A program made the position numbers and the translations under genes. Shown piece after piece: positions 1 through 11,148 of a stretch of DNA of 64,000 nucleotides (its first letter is position 1; each line of letters begins with the position of its first letter). Source of the DNA: Priapulus caudatus. Taxonomy: Eukaryota; Priapulida; Priapulimorpha; Priapulimorphida; Priapulidae. The stretch lies in NCBI RefSeq assembly GCF_000485595.1, contig NW_014577282.1, forward strand, positions 653,865-717,864, read 5' to 3'. The notes under the pieces are model-generated. The model saw only the letters and a program-made list of their open reading frames with translations. It did no database searches and was not told the DNA's origin.

Positions 1-1172
1 TATGGGAACTAATACGGCATCTGAAGTTTAAGCCTATCATTATATTATGTGAGACACAAAAAGGCAGTATCTGATGCTGACACATGGAGACCGTTGCGTA
101 ATTGCCATATAGAAGATGAATTAGACGTTATACCATATAGCATATAGAAGTTATTTGCATGATGGAAACAAATGGAACTCTGTCATCTCCGACACAAAGC
201 ATGGGAATCAAAGTACCCATTGCAGTGACACTATTTCCTAACCAACCAGAAAATTATCACAGCACGTGGGAAAAATGATGGGTTTAGGTGCACATCGTAT
301 AGCCATCGTTCATACAATAAACAGATGTGACTGGCGGGCAAAATCGAAGGCACAGCCATTACATAATTTACATCCCCACTACCGTGATCACTTGTGCTAC
401 CCCTCATTCCTGTGTAAAAAATAGAAGCAGTGTTGGTGAAATAGCCACCCTGAATAAATCATGCTCCTACATCACTATTATCAAAAGCAAATAATGCTAA
501 AAAAATGCATAGAGCATATAATGGGAAAAAGGGAACAAAACGCAAATTTATTGAAATCTTACTCTATTTTAACGGCAAATCCTAAACTATTGAACAGTTG
601 GCAGTATTGAATTAAGTACTATTCTTCCCTTTTCAAAACAACACCAACCACTTAATTGTCTCTACACCACTCATAGACTGGGCTTTAGGTTGGGTGTAAG
701 CTTAGTTTATCCAGTCGTTATGGGCGTGTAGGAATTTCGTATATATATATCACATCTAAATTTATGAATGAGAGGGCACTCGGTATAATAACTGTGTGGA
801 TAATGTAATTAAATACGTGGTTGAGCAAGGAAAGAATATAATAGGAATATCTTCTTCTTGAACAGCATTTTATTGGACGGGCCGAAATAAGAAACACTAA
901 GCGAAATAAATACAGTAGTAGAGTAATTAGGTTTAAGGTTGGAGTACACCCCACAACACACGTAGTTGTTACAGCACATGCACAAACGCCCTGCAGTACA
1001 ATTACAACTGTAGCCATCCATGTTCATATAGGCAAACATAATTAACAGGACGCAAAGCAATATTAATAAAGCAAGTAATTGTAGAATGTTGAGTAATGTG
1101 TAGAATAATATTTTGAAAATAATGACAAAAATGTAAAGTAAAATATCACTATACCTAAAGTAATACACATAC
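1..1172. other. CYLD-like intron or undetected exons
   Basis: AT-rich sequence to the left of the CAP-Gly 3 exon. The next CYLD exon (end of CAP-Gly 3) should be here or off the edge. A T-rich acceptor at 898-897 precedes a short reading with YFGPSNKMLF, and another at 451-450 opens an uninterrupted reading of about 70 codons starting GGYF. Neither is convincing. No mobile element was recognised. Confidence 0.3.
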
Positions 1173-1378
1173 CATTTCCACCCCAGCCATAGGTTTGGCT
1201 AGGCTTGACTCAGGGATTATTCCAATCCACCGGATAACCCCATATTTTGGCAAACCACTCATGTTGACTTCGACCATTGACCCAACCTCAAGGTCACATT
1301 TTTGGACAATGTGACCTTTGATACCCAATTCGGTTACATCTTCATAATGGGTATAGGGCGTGAGAGAACCCTTTCGAT
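1173..1378 (-). CDS. CYLD: CYLD-like exon: first half of CAP-Gly domain 3
   Basis: The 206-bp minus-strand exon lies between acceptor TTAACTGCAG (AG at 1380-1379) and donor GTATGTGT (1172). It starts in phase 1 and ends in phase 0. It encodes KCDLEVGSMVEVNMSGLPKY, then GVIRWIGIIPE and MAGVEM. LEVGS..EV......YGVIRWIG...AGVE is the hallmark of the third CAP-Gly domain of CYLD, the one that binds NEMO. The second half was not found with certainty. Two weak candidates are a YFGPSNKMLF reading at about 860-896 and a GGYFTNTASIF reading ending near 449; both lack the expected CxGCTDG stretch. The USP domain would lie beyond the left edge. Confidence 0.85.
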
Positions 1379-2542
1379 CTGCAGTTAAAACGCAACTATG
1401 TTAAAAACACAGATTGGCAGATTCTATCAGTAATTATATACTATTGCACACCTCTTCAAAATGGAAAATGAAAATCAGTACCAATATAGCCTAGCATATG
1501 TTGGGCATGCAAATGGAAGCAACTCAATTCAAATGTTGGCAACTGGTTGTATGGTGTTAATTGTTGTGATTTTTGTAATGTAATCCACCTGATTTGTGCT
1601 GCTCGCGCACGAGAGAACTGAGAGTAGAATTTTGTAATATTTTGGTGACCTACCTGATCAGCTTACCAGTGTGGTTTCAATTACCAGATAAACCGATTAA
1701 CTTTCTTTCGTTGTGCGTCTACACGTGTTGATACAGCATATTCCAGCTAACCAAATTACGTTCTGCAAACGTTCACGCGACATATCACTAGTTATAAAAA
1801 CGAATTGTGGTATGCTCTGAAACGTAACTTAGTGTGGTCTTGTCCATGTTCCCATAATGCTACCAAATAATTTTGCTAAAACGTTAATAGAACGCTATCC
1901 TTTACTTCAGAATTGTAATCGGGAACAGTAATGATACATGATAGTATATAACGATAATATAGTATTGTGAAGGTTTCAGGGGAGGAGACAGCAAAACAAT
2001 TTCACGACGCAGAGGTACACCAACTAAATGCAAGAGAGGGAAATAACATAGTCAGTGTTACTAAATATAGGACAGCAGCAGCGTGTGCAACACTGACAAC
2101 GACTTTGTAGAGGTATGGCAAAGTGTAGATTATATTAAGTAAACTCATATACTGGCCAGATAATTGCTAAGCCACAATCTTATACAGCGAACCTTGACAA
2201 TAGGGCTGCAGATATGAGAAGTGGAATAACATGACGATTGCCACACAGTAAACTATCTCCGAGATTTTTTACTTTTCCACCAGGGCACTTACTCATAATG
2301 GTAGATAAAGCGAAAGTGTGATGAAGTTGGCAAACTCACAACCCATCAATACCTAATAAGAGAAAACGTGAAAATGGTGTAACGGTAATGGTGAACGATT
2401 ACGTCTACACAGCGCATAGATGCGGACATGTGGACATTTTAAACTAGTGCGTTAATTGTCAGTGTACACAAGTTCTGGTGTGCAGTGTGCTCAAGCCAGC
2501 GCGCGAGCCAGCAACGAACTGTAGACTAACAGTGTTTGGCAA
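1379..2542. other. Intergenic/intronic, possibly the 5' LTR of the gypsy element that follows
   Basis: No gene was seen. The stretch is AT-rich and lies directly upstream of a gypsy gag. Part of it (about 1.7-2.45 kb) is where the 5' LTR would be, but no matching 3' copy was recognised, so no LTR is called. Confidence 0.3.
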
Positions 2543-3463
2543 ATGGAAGGATTCAAGGCTGATCGAGTAGGCACGTGTAAATTGGTCAAGCAAAAAGAGA
2601 TGACATATTTTGCTGCCAAGAGCGTGCAGGCTGACAGGCAAGTACAGCACATATTGCTCATAACCGGCAGTGAAGGCCTCGCAATGTTCAACAGTTGTGG
2701 TGTGTCAACCAACGAGTGGCAAGACGCAGACGTCGCATGGAAAAAAATCGATACACAAAGATGTCTAGTTTTTTTGCGTGGATAGACTTACATTTCAACA
2801 CATGAAGAAACAGTGAGGAGTCGGGCAATGACTTAGTCAGTAGGCTAAAAAAATCAAGCAGATTACCAAAAAAAGCTAATTACAGAGCAGAATACATACG
2901 GTAGGAAACATACCGAGGTTGAAAAGAATCTACTATTGACGAATGAGAAATACACGCTGGAAGAAGCTTTCGAAGCATGCCGCATAGATGATACTTCTGT
3001 TATTAGCCACCAGCAAGTCTTCAAGGACATCCAAGGAGAAAAACACAAACACGTTAATGCCATGCAACATGGGTGCGCTGATAGCACAACCACAAACGTT
3101 GTCCACAATGTGGTGAAACATAGCACAAACCAACGCTGCCCAGCAAGAGGCGCAACAAGCAACAAATACGGCGGCATAAATAACGGGGCTATTCGTCAGT
3201 ATAGCATGAGCTTGCTACAACAGATAAAAATCAAACAAACACTACAGTACAGGAGTAGAGGCCGACACCGAGGTAACTCTCACAGCCGCGGTTACGAATG
3301 GGGAAAGTCGAGCTTTCACAGACATGTCGACGATATTGATCAAGACAGCGCATACAATGAGGAATATTGTTGGGTTGCATGTGACGCAGTGGGCATTACC
3401 ATAGAAACTGTCGAGCATAACGCTGTCTGCGTACCCAACGGTGATCATCAGACTACTAGGTAG
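2543..3463 (+). pseudogene. gag: Ty3/gypsy Gag, broken (element G1)
   Basis: Two open pieces, 2543-2785 and 2936-3463, belong to one Gag. The first has the capsid-like ILLITGSEGLAMFN...DADVAWKKID pattern common in invertebrate gypsy Gags. The second ends in CPARGATSNKYGGINNGAI, which matches a CPAxGxxCxxCGxxNHFA zinc knuckle in which two or three Cys/His ligands have been lost. The pieces are separated by a stop and a frame change. The order Gag, protease, RT and RNase H continues downstream to about 5.2 kb on the same strand, so this is the 5' part of a decayed gypsy element. Not functional. Confidence 0.65.
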
Positions 3464-3540
3464 ACCTGTCACCAACTCATTACACATGATCTGAGGGGGA
3501 AATTCTTTCCCTGGGAATATACCGTCGAATATTTTCACAG

Positions 3541-3789
3541 AAACTAGATGCCGATGGTTTACTAAAGCCTGCAGAGGTCTTATTCAGACCGGGGACCAAA
3601 TTATCAGTGTATACCAGCAACGATATGAAGCTGCATGGGGCGACAAGCCTGCGATGCCAGTATAAGGACGTTGACTGGCAAAAGTTCCCATTCTACATTG
3701 CAAAATCTGATAGCCATGCTACTCTCGGGCTTGCTGCAAGCTGCAAGCTAATGGACATAGTCTCCCTTCATGGGATAAAATTGGCATAG
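3541..3789 (+). pseudogene. Gypsy protease remnant (G1)
   Basis: The reading LLKPAEVLFRPGTKLSVYTS, then KLHGATSLRCQYKD and SHATLGLAASCKLMDIVSL resembles the C-terminal half of a gypsy aspartic protease, where the closing hydrophobic loop reads ILGL. The catalytic D-S/T-G triad is not visible in frame. It sits between the Gag and RT remnants of the same element. Confidence 0.45.
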
Positions 3790-3829
3790 ACATATGCGCA
3801 GCAAATGCAACAGAGTCCTCACAAGCGAT

Positions 3830-4740
3830 AAGCAGTATAGATGAATTGAAGAGGATGTTTCCAACCTCGTTCGACACACTGGGCAACTTCCCAGGTGAGT
3901 ATCATATTACAGTCGTTATACCTCGAAAGTATCTGATCCAGCTGCGGTAAGCTTTCACGGATGAGCTCAGCAAGATGGAAGCAATGGGATGATAACAAAG
4001 GTGACCGAGACGTCCGACTGGGTGTCAAGTCTGACGTTCACACAGAAGCGCGGAGGAGGGCCAGGAGTGTGCTTGGATCCGAATGACCTCAATAAAGTGG
4101 TCAAGCGCGGACACCACTAGACTCTAACCCTAACCTGAAGGAGATCACGCACAAGTTCGCTGGTGCACTGGTATATAGTACGCTAGATTAAAAATAATGT
4201 ATACTGGTCAGTCAAGCTGGATAAGCCCGGGGTTTTCCATGTTCCAGACGTCGTTTGGACGCTATTGCTTTAGGACCATTCGGGGTGGTCGTCTCACAAG
4301 ATGTCTTTCAGCAGCACAAAGATACAATGCTAGGAAAATGCCATGGTTGCATCGCCATCGCTGATGACGTTGCCGTCTATGGAAGATATGAAGTTGAGCA
4401 TAACAGAAATTTGTTAAACCTGATGCGAGTTACACGTGGCTATGGACTAGTGTTCAACTTTCACAAATGTGCTATTTAGATCTGTGAGATTTCATTCTTC
4501 GGTAATCGTTACTCGTCAGAAGGGGTCATGCCTGACCCAGAACGAGTAGCTGCTATCAACATCCTACCACTTCCAAGAAATCCAAGAGAGCTGCAGGAGT
4601 TCTTGGGCATAGTGACGCACATCTTTCCATTTGTGCATATTCTCTCGCATTACTCTGCGTTCCTACGTGAACTGCTCAAGAAAATGATATATAATTCACA
4701 TGGCTGCCGAATCAGACAGCTGATTTCGCGCAAATAAAAT
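3830..4740 (+). pseudogene. Gypsy reverse transcriptase remnant (G1)
   Basis: Pieces in several frames match the gypsy RT in order: DELKRMFPTSFDTLGNFPGE and TDWVSSLTF near the start; GKCHGCIAIADDVAVYG at 4333-4383, which holds the catalytic pocket as IADD rather than YIDD/YLDD; RNLLNLMRVTRGYGLVFNFH; and the connection stretch LPRNPRELQEFLGIVTHI at 4570-4620. There are several stops and frameshifts between them. The alanine in IADD would be at the x-D-D position before the two Asp residues. Dead copy. Confidence 0.6.
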
Positions 4741-5250
4741 CAATCATATGCCAAGCAGCGGCGCTTGCATATATTGATCCGAACACGAACAGCCTACTCC
4801 ACGTAGATAGCTATAAATGATATCTTGGAGCTATGGTCATGCAGAATGACGGATCTATTGCATTTCTTAGCAAGTCTTTGTCAGAATTGGAGACCAGATG
4901 TGCTAAAAATGAGAGAAAGCACCACCACGACTACAACGCATGCTACTGTGGTTGCAAAACAATGATATAACAACCCAGTAGATGCAAGGGAAAGCTCTAC
5001 TCGTAGCAGATGGATTATGTCGCCTACCATGAACACTAACAGATGATCGAACATTGGAAACACACACAGGTGAAACTTTCAGTGAACCGCTGAACAGATC
5101 TGAACATTCAGTTGGATCTAGTCTAGTACGAGCAAAAAGGGTACAGCAGCTACGAAATGAAACCGCTAGAGACAGAGTGCTCGCCACACTCAGACACATC
5201 ATCTTAAGTGGATGCCCCCAAACACATTGTCAAGACTGCCGAGGAAAATA
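4741..5250 (+). pseudogene. Gypsy RNase H and tether remnant (G1)
   Basis: The reading AALAYIDPNTNSLLHVDSYK, then YLGAMVMQNDGSIAFLSKSL and a LETRCAKNERE stretch matches the gypsy RNase H core (DAS...GLGA...Q....PI.F.SR.L...E..Y...E.E). The first catalytic Asp is in HVDSYK. A stop follows at once (YK-stop-YLGA). The piece ends with a short open frame at 5054-5251. The integrase that should follow is displaced to about 7.8 kb by inserted DNA. Confidence 0.55.
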
Positions 5251-5884
5251 AAGCAGCTGAAATCAAGAATGGTTGAAAGGCTGAGCAGTACGTTTGATGA
5301 ATTGTTCTAACGGCCACAATGAAGGTACAATAATAATATCGGAAACCGAAATAGCATCAGGTAAGGGTAAAGAACTGAGGGAAATACCCAAATGCAGACC
5401 AAATCGCAGTAAGCATGCAGCGAGATGTGCATGCTAGTAAAGGTAGTGCCACGAGCATCCCAGAATCGTCGTACTGTAACGATGGGAAAAACGAAAGGTC
5501 TTATATAAGGAAAATAAACAGTCACAGGATGTTCTTTTATTGATGTTCAGCACAGGTACAATCTGCCACTCGTATTCTCTACTCACTCTCCCCTCTCAAT
5601 AATCCCCCTTTATCTCCCACTCGTTCCCTCTTACATCTTTTTTGGTAGTGACTGTGTCTTCCCTCACACGCCGGCCCTCTCGCTATCTATCCCATTGGTT
5701 GATTTCTGACATTGATCGGTCAAGTGACCGCACAGTCACTCTTGCCTCGGTATGAAACATTCAATCTCAACCTCCTCTCCACTCGCTGGCTGCCAATACT
5801 CCTCCTGGTCCCTTTATATTCTGCATGCTTTCCTTCTATTCTCCAGTCGACTGGCTAATTATGGTGGGCACCTCTTATTGTGAA
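5251..5884. other. Non-coding stretch, partly pyrimidine-rich
   Basis: No coding sequence is recognised. 5560-5680 is C/T-rich on the plus strand. The stretch lies at the junction between the G1 RNase H and the inserted retroelement fragment. Confidence 0.4.
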
Positions 5885-6370
5885 TGTTCTCTTGACTAAT
5901 GTCTAACATAAGGCCAAATTTCAGGTTATGCTATGTGCACGACTATAGAGGGCGTATCACGCTTATTGTGGTTAATCTCGCATGTAATCACATGACCGGT
6001 AGTGCTTCGAACACATATGCCAAATGGCCTTGCTTACGTGGCAGTCAGGTTAAGAATGCAGGTAGCATGCCACAGTTGCGAATATGTTTTAGTTAGTGTA
6101 CTCTGTCACCATGTAAAGTTATCGTAGCCATAAAACATGGTAATTCATAGTTAACATACTCATTTTACAATTCTTAAAATCTTCATTTATGTTAAAGAAA
6201 TGTTATGAAATTTGTTACTTAACTTAACATTACGTTACTTTAGCTGAGCTTGAATTATGTTAGGTAGTATGCATATTGTATATGAGTATATTCATGTATA
6301 TTCTGATGTACTGAATATAGAATCATTTGTAAATTACAGTAATCTATGGAACGAAGCAATAAATGGTTGA
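5885..6370 (+). repeat. Probable LTR of the inserted retroelement fragment
   Basis: An AT-rich, gene-free segment ends in a polyadenylation-like AATAAA at 6358 and is followed 40 bp later by a Gag-like reading on the same strand. This is the usual layout of a 5' LTR, leader and gag. No second LTR copy was recognised in the window, so the ends are not defined. The LTR call is inference from position only. Confidence 0.3.
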
Positions 6371-6406
6371 CAAATTAAAATGATTTTGAGGAAATACTGA
6401 GGCACA

Positions 6407-7040
6407 GTGCTACAAGAGCCTAACGAGAGCCTAAGTGCTACAACATTACATGTTGGCACAATAATAAAGCCAAATGGAGACAGTCTGGAAAAAGCTAAAT
6501 CTGCCGCATCAGATGACTTCGCAGCACCTGACACCAGGGGTGCAGAAAGCAGTCAATGGATGGACGTGTGTGATGCTGAGGGTCGTCGCGCTCGTCCTAA
6601 AGGGCAGACAGAGATTATTCTCCATTGAAACTAAAAGAAAAAGAATGAATAAAACGTTCAACAAGGTAGATATCAGGATGGAGCAAACGAAAATACTTCT
6701 AGCTGAACATGTAGAGTATGGTGCTATAAAAGATGAGTACATCTATTGGATGGCAAGCTATGAAGAGTTTTTCAATGCTCATGACGAATATTGTGCCCTG
6801 CTGAATGATGAATAACGAAAACATTATTACGAAGGATGGTTCAATGAAAAGGACCAATGTCTTTGAGCGTTTAAGTCTACAGTTGAAGATTGGTTCAGTC
6901 GCAGGAAGAAGAATGTTCATCTGAAACAGTGGAGTGGGCATTTCAAAGAGGACGATTACCAATCACCATCAGTGAAACAACATCAGTAATGTCTAGGTGG
7001 TCAAAGGCCAGCTGCAGTGCATCAGTCACCAGCTCGGTAT
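6407..7040 (+). pseudogene. LTR-retroelement Gag-like fragment inserted in G1
   Basis: Overlapping frames at 6407-6628 and 6474-6815, and a continuation to about 7000, read as one broken protein: RGAESSQWMDVCDAEGRR, then KTFNKVDIRMEQTKILLAEH, EEFFNAHDEYCALLNDE and WFSRRKKN. The HDEYCALLNDE...YYEGWFNEKDQ pattern resembles the N-terminal coiled Gag of BEL/Pao-like elements (FxNAHDxYxxLLDDE). It has frameshifts and one stop after NDE. No downstream pol is present, so only the 5' end of this element remains. Confidence 0.45.
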
Positions 7041-7083
7041 CATAAAGCTAACTAGAAAGGGCAGTTGTCGCCAACTACATGTA

Positions 7084-7480
7084 TCCCCCGTGTTCTCCCC
7101 AAGATGTGTAAGTATACGAAGTTTGGTTGCGCTAGGTCAATTAGGGGCCGAGTTATATAGCGGAAGGGAAATATGATGAAGGTCAAGGTCAATGTCAAAT
7201 AAAGGTCGTAGTGACCTGGTTTTGGTACGCTAGCTGCGCACCTTCTCCCCAAGATGTGTAAGTATACCAAGTTTGGTAGTGATAGGCCAATTAGGGGCCG
7301 AGTTATAGAGCGGAAGGGAAATATAATCAAGGTCAAGGTAAAGGTCAAATAAAGGTCGCAGTGACCTGGTTTTGGTACGCTGCCCACCTTCTCCCCAAGA
7401 TGTGTAAGTAGACCAAGTTTGGTCACGCTAGGTCAATTAGGGGTCGAGTTATAGAGCAGAATGGAAAATCTCTGCGGCGG
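7084..7480. repeat. Tandem repeat, about 148-bp period, 2.7 copies
   Basis: The phrase TTCTCCCCAAGATGTGTAAG recurs at about 7093, 7243 and 7389 (spacings 150 and 146 bp). Each unit also has CAATTAGGGGCCGAGTTATA, an AAGGTCAAGGTCA run and GTGACCTGGTTTTGGTACGC. A minus-strand open frame of 124 codons through it only reflects the repeat. The GTCAAGGTCA motif resembles the dispersed low-copy repeats common in marine invertebrate genomes. It lies inside the disrupted gypsy element. Confidence 0.85.
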
Positions 7481-7814
7481 TGGCGGCTGTACACACATGA
7501 AACCATAGTATCCCCGCGGACTTCGTCGTGGGGAATACAATAACACCATGTCTTTTCAAATGTTAACAATATCAGTTGTCTTCTAGTATTAATTATTCTA
7601 AGTGCATTAGGACAATCGCTTCGCTTAGTCCCAAACTGAGTTCTCTGTCACACGTGTGGTTGTGTCCCGCTCGTAATCTGCTCGTAATTTACATCGCCAC
7701 TTTTCCGCCATTTTATTTCACTCACGTTATTTTGCGTCTCTATAATACCACGGACGTAGGATTCAGACAGCTCAGACATAGGACACCAGGCGTAAGACCA
7801 CTAACGTCAGGTAA

Positions 7815-8270
7815 CATGGTGCTGGCATTGGCGACTATTACCATAGGAATTAACAGATAGGAGTCATGAGGTCAGTGACAGCTGAAAAAACGATCATGGA
7901 TCTGAAATCCATATTCAGTAGAAACAGCTTATCACTATCGGGTCATCAGATAATGGACCGCAGTTCTGATCGTAAAAAAATGCTGTCAGAAAATGGCATC
8001 GCGATTACCACGCGAGACACGAAAGTTGGCGCAAGCCAATACAGAAGGTTAAAATGAAAATAACGCCCCGAGAAAATGATGTAGCCTGGTAAGCTGGGTA
8101 AAATGTATGATGACAAACACCAACGTGCCAGAGAATCAGAGATATGCCATGCGATAAATGCTGCCTAAACGTGATCTGTTATCCAACAAACAGAACCCAT
8201 CGTTCCAGCGATGCGGAAGTCTGAGACACACAGAAACAATGAGGTCAACTAGGTGCCCAGTCTCCTGGAA
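7815..8270 (+). pseudogene. Gypsy integrase core remnant (G1)
   Basis: The reading MRSVTAEKTIMDLKSIFSRN at 7866-7925 matches the integrase stretch after the first catalytic Asp (TA..VI..LKSIFSRNG). It is followed by SDNGPQF at about 7945-7965, which carries the second catalytic Asp in another frame, and LSENGIAITTRD. The third motif (NG..ER) is not intact. A tail up to 8270 resembles the integrase C-terminal and tether region. The strand and order fit the gypsy element that begins at 2.5 kb. Confidence 0.5.
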
Positions 8271-8983
8271 CTCTTGTAATTGAAACAAAATATTAAGGTT
8301 TTTATGATGCTTTGATCATCTCTTTACCTAAACACCATGGAGCCATATTGCTTTATGCTGGCATACAGTTGGTAAAACTGAATGAATTAACATTATAAAA
8401 TTAACATCATATGAATGCTAATACCTAGTGGATCCACTAGGCACTGATACCTAGTGGATCAGAAGTACAAAAATAAATGTAGTAGCTGGATTCAATTATT
8501 GTCACAAAAGATAACACAGTGCACTCAGATGAAATTGATTTTTCCAGTTGCCATCCATTGCAGCTAATCATATATCTAGGAAAACAGGCATCTGATAGCA
8601 TGCTCAAAGCTGTTCTTGCATGCTCCTTGATGCAGAAAACCCCGTTGTTCTTAGCTTCTTCTAATCGTATGTCCATCATATGCTAGGCTGCAGTATGCAC
8701 ATTATGATCAACATTTAGACACGAGCATATGTGGTGCACTAATAAGGAGTTCATTGTCTGAAACATGATAAATAGTTATGACATTGTAAGTCAAAAATGT
8801 TATACCTTGCTCACATAGTACTGTGTAAAAATATGCAATATACATATATCATAACTACTGACAAAATTTCTGACAGTGGGCCTCAGTATGGCACTCTTAC
8901 AAGGTTGCTGTTACTGCACAATGTTTGAAAACGGTTAGGCTAGGGTCATCTTTATATGGCAGAATATTTTGTAAACTAGTTAA
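8271..8983. other. No gene supported; short direct repeat
   Basis: The phrase GATACCTAGTGGATC occurs twice (near 8419 and 8446) around a palindromic CCTAGTGGATCCACTAGG. An 80-codon minus-strand open frame (8437-8679) has no recognised similarity and cannot be tied to the CYLD-like gene, although it lies in one of its introns. Confidence 0.4.
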
Positions 8984-9578
8984 AGGAATAGTAGACTCTG
9001 GGATTTTACTGCATACAACTGTACTTACTGTATAACAAATCGTCTATACCCACACGTATTTGTTACCAGATACCTAATTTAATTGTTATAATTAATTACA
9101 CATCAACGCTACGAAATTTGAATGGCGCCATGACACCCGCGACCGTGCTGCCACATTGAAAAAGGTGCGCATGTGACAATTCATTTTGCACGTTACAGAC
9201 CGAGGGCTAATCACAAAAGTGCAATTATCTTTATACCTAAATGCTATTTAACCGAACGATATTCATTTTAGGGCAAATTTATCCATATTATAACTGAAAC
9301 TATATGTCGTTTATAAGATATTACAATCCGTTTGCCTTTAAATTAATAAATAAGAAACACCCTCGGTCTGTAGCACTTGGCTGACGTGGTTTTGGGCAAC
9401 TTATCAGATCATGCGCTTTGAGTGGCGCCACCGTCGTTGTAATCAAACTGTAGTCGTTAGTTTTAAAACATTTTTTAATAATATTTCTAATGGTGATTGA
9501 ACCATGAAACTTTTTATGTAGCGTAATTTTAACCTAAGTCACTGAAAATAACCCTAGAACCTAGAGTAAATGATCCCT
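8984..9578. mobile_element. TTAA-flanked MITE candidate (595 bp)
   Basis: The ends are imperfect inverted repeats: AGGAATAGTAGACTCTGGG on the left against AGGGATCATTTACTCTAGG read inward from the right. TTAA lies just outside both (8980-8983 and 9579-9582). Inside, CAGACCGAGGG (about 9198) and CCCTCGGTCTG (about 9361) form a second inverted pair, as do two TGGCGCCA-like sites. TTAA duplication is typical of piggyBac and Kolobok derivatives. There is no open reading frame. It sits in the CYLD-like intron between 1.4 and 9.7 kb. Confidence 0.5.
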
Positions 9579-9727
9579 TTAAATCGATCAGTGCATAAGT
9601 ATATAGTATGATGCATTTACTATAACTAATTTGATGGCAACCAGTTATGTCACCAACAATATTGAATACGAAATAATAATGTTCAAATTAAAATTGGTTT
9701 CAACTATTCCCATGTGAATAAACATAC

Positions 9728-9898
9728 CGGACGAAATTACAGGATGGTCACGCTCAGTTAGTACTACTCTATGTAGGCTCTCTCTGCTATTCTTGCTTAT
9801 ACTTGAGAATGTTCCAGATTTTATTGAAGATTTTTGCTCCTGTTGCTTGTCTTCTAATTGCTGTAAAATCTTCTTTTGTTCCTGCACAACCTGACACC
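9728..9898 (-). CDS. CYLD: CYLD-like exon: Gln/Lys-rich coiled linker
   Basis: The 171-bp exon starts after the T-rich acceptor TTTTTAG (9900-9899) and ends at a good donor, GTATGTTT (9727). It is phase 1 at both ends. It encodes GCQVVQEQKKILQQLEDKQQ followed by a Ser-rich stretch and SRESLHRVVL. The heptad-like Leu/Ile spacing and the Gln/Lys/Glu content suggest a short coiled coil. In CYLD the region between CAP-Gly 2 and CAP-Gly 3 is a long, poorly conserved linker, so this fits by position and phase rather than by sequence. A phase 1/1 exon can be skipped or joined to others without breaking frame, so further linker exons may lie between 1.4 and 9.7 kb. Confidence 0.6.
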
Positions 9899-10039
9899 CT
9901 AAAAACAGACAATCTGAATATTACTGTGTAATCTACACAACGTATCAATTTTAATAGACACTACTAGATCTAATGGTGAATGTCATCATAAGGTTAGTAC
10001 AATGCATTACTGGTGAGCGGTGCTGAGAGACAACTGTAC

Positions 10040-10184
10040 CTGTCACTCCATGCTTTACAGTTTGCTGGAGAAACTCGTCTTCCCTCATCAGACCAAGTAT
10101 TGGAATAAGTGATGCATACTTGGGCTTGGTTTCAAAAAGTTGTCTGTCATGATACCTGCCAGTCCCTGTCCCCACAGGATGGTC
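10040..10184 (-). CDS. CYLD: CYLD-like exon: second half of CAP-Gly domain 2
   Basis: The minus-strand exon of 145 bp is bounded by acceptor CCTAAG (AG at 10186-10185) and donor GTACAG at 10039. It starts in phase 0 and ends in phase 1. It encodes DHPVGTGTGRYHDRQLFETK, then PKYASLIPILGLMREDEFLQ and a short tail. GRYHDRQLF matches the G.(F/Y).G.(Q/R)(L/Y)F core of a CAP-Gly second half, and the following hydrophobic strand (SLIPI) closes the fold. The usual Cys after the YF/LF pair is Thr here. The phase joins cleanly to the coiled-coil exon at 9728-9898. Confidence 0.8.
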
Positions 10185-11148
10185 CTTAGGTTACAACATC
10201 AAATGTATAACACTTAGTCCACTCGCGGAAGAGAAAAACAAAATAAATCGATTCATAGTTTCATATATTATAAATATAAAAACAACATTTGATCATTTAA
10301 ATGGTGGGAGGAGGAAGATACTATTGTAAAAAAACATATAAGCACCTTTCACACTACACAGACATGAATCAAGGATCCAGTATCCACTGTCGATATATAC
10401 CCAATATTGCACAGCACAGATGCACATATTACATATGATGTATTCATAGATTTGTGAAATATATCTTAATTTACACACACAAAGTTTGTACACGTTCTAG
10501 CCTATGGCAAGAAGTGCATAAATAAGCCTTGCGAACTGGTAAATATAGTTATTTAAACGTTACCAAACGGCCATGTCAGGATAAGAAAATGATAACCTAT
10601 TAATCATATATATATATAAAGAGAAATTAGGTCACTCTTGAGCTCTGTGTAAACATTCCTTTCCACCAAAGTGTGGCATGCTTTTCGATGTAAACAACGG
10701 AAGGAATGTATATCTGATTAAAATACCTTTATGCATAGAATACTTGCATGAAAGTTTACTTTGATTACTCCAATTGGTGGATATAGGGGAATGTAGCTTT
10801 ACGGAGAATTCAAATATAAGTGTATACCTACAATTAACCGTTTCAACAAAATTGGATTAAGAAGGCAGATTATTAGGCATATTATGGTCAACAATCATTG
10901 CCTAACACATGGGCTATTGGACAAACCACTCATTTTAAGGACTTAAATTCATTTCTAAAATCAGCAGCTACGAATGGTATCTTTGTCATTTTTTTAGCAG
11001 AAATGCACATGTGTGCATGCGTGCATGCTTATTATAAATATGTGTGTGCCAGACTGTGCTTATACTTTATAGGCCCATGTTTTCGATCCTTTGCATGCGT
11101 GCGTGCATGTATGTGTGTACACATAGTCTCGGTGGGGTCACTACATAC
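10185..11148. other. CYLD-like intron between the two CAP-Gly 2 exons
   Basis: AT-rich, no gene. A hairpin-prone pair, GTAAACATTCCTTTCC (about 10649) and GGAAGGAATGT (about 10700), is present. A TGCATG/TGTGTG-rich stretch lies at 11000-11125, just beyond the donor of the 11149-11336 exon. Confidence 0.5.

Noticed and set aside
7052-7426. 124-codon minus-strand open frame
   Set aside because: It repeats a 49-residue unit because of the tandem DNA repeat.
8437-8679. 80-codon minus-strand frame as an extra CYLD linker exon
   Set aside because: No similarity, and no convincing acceptor and donor in phase; left unassigned.
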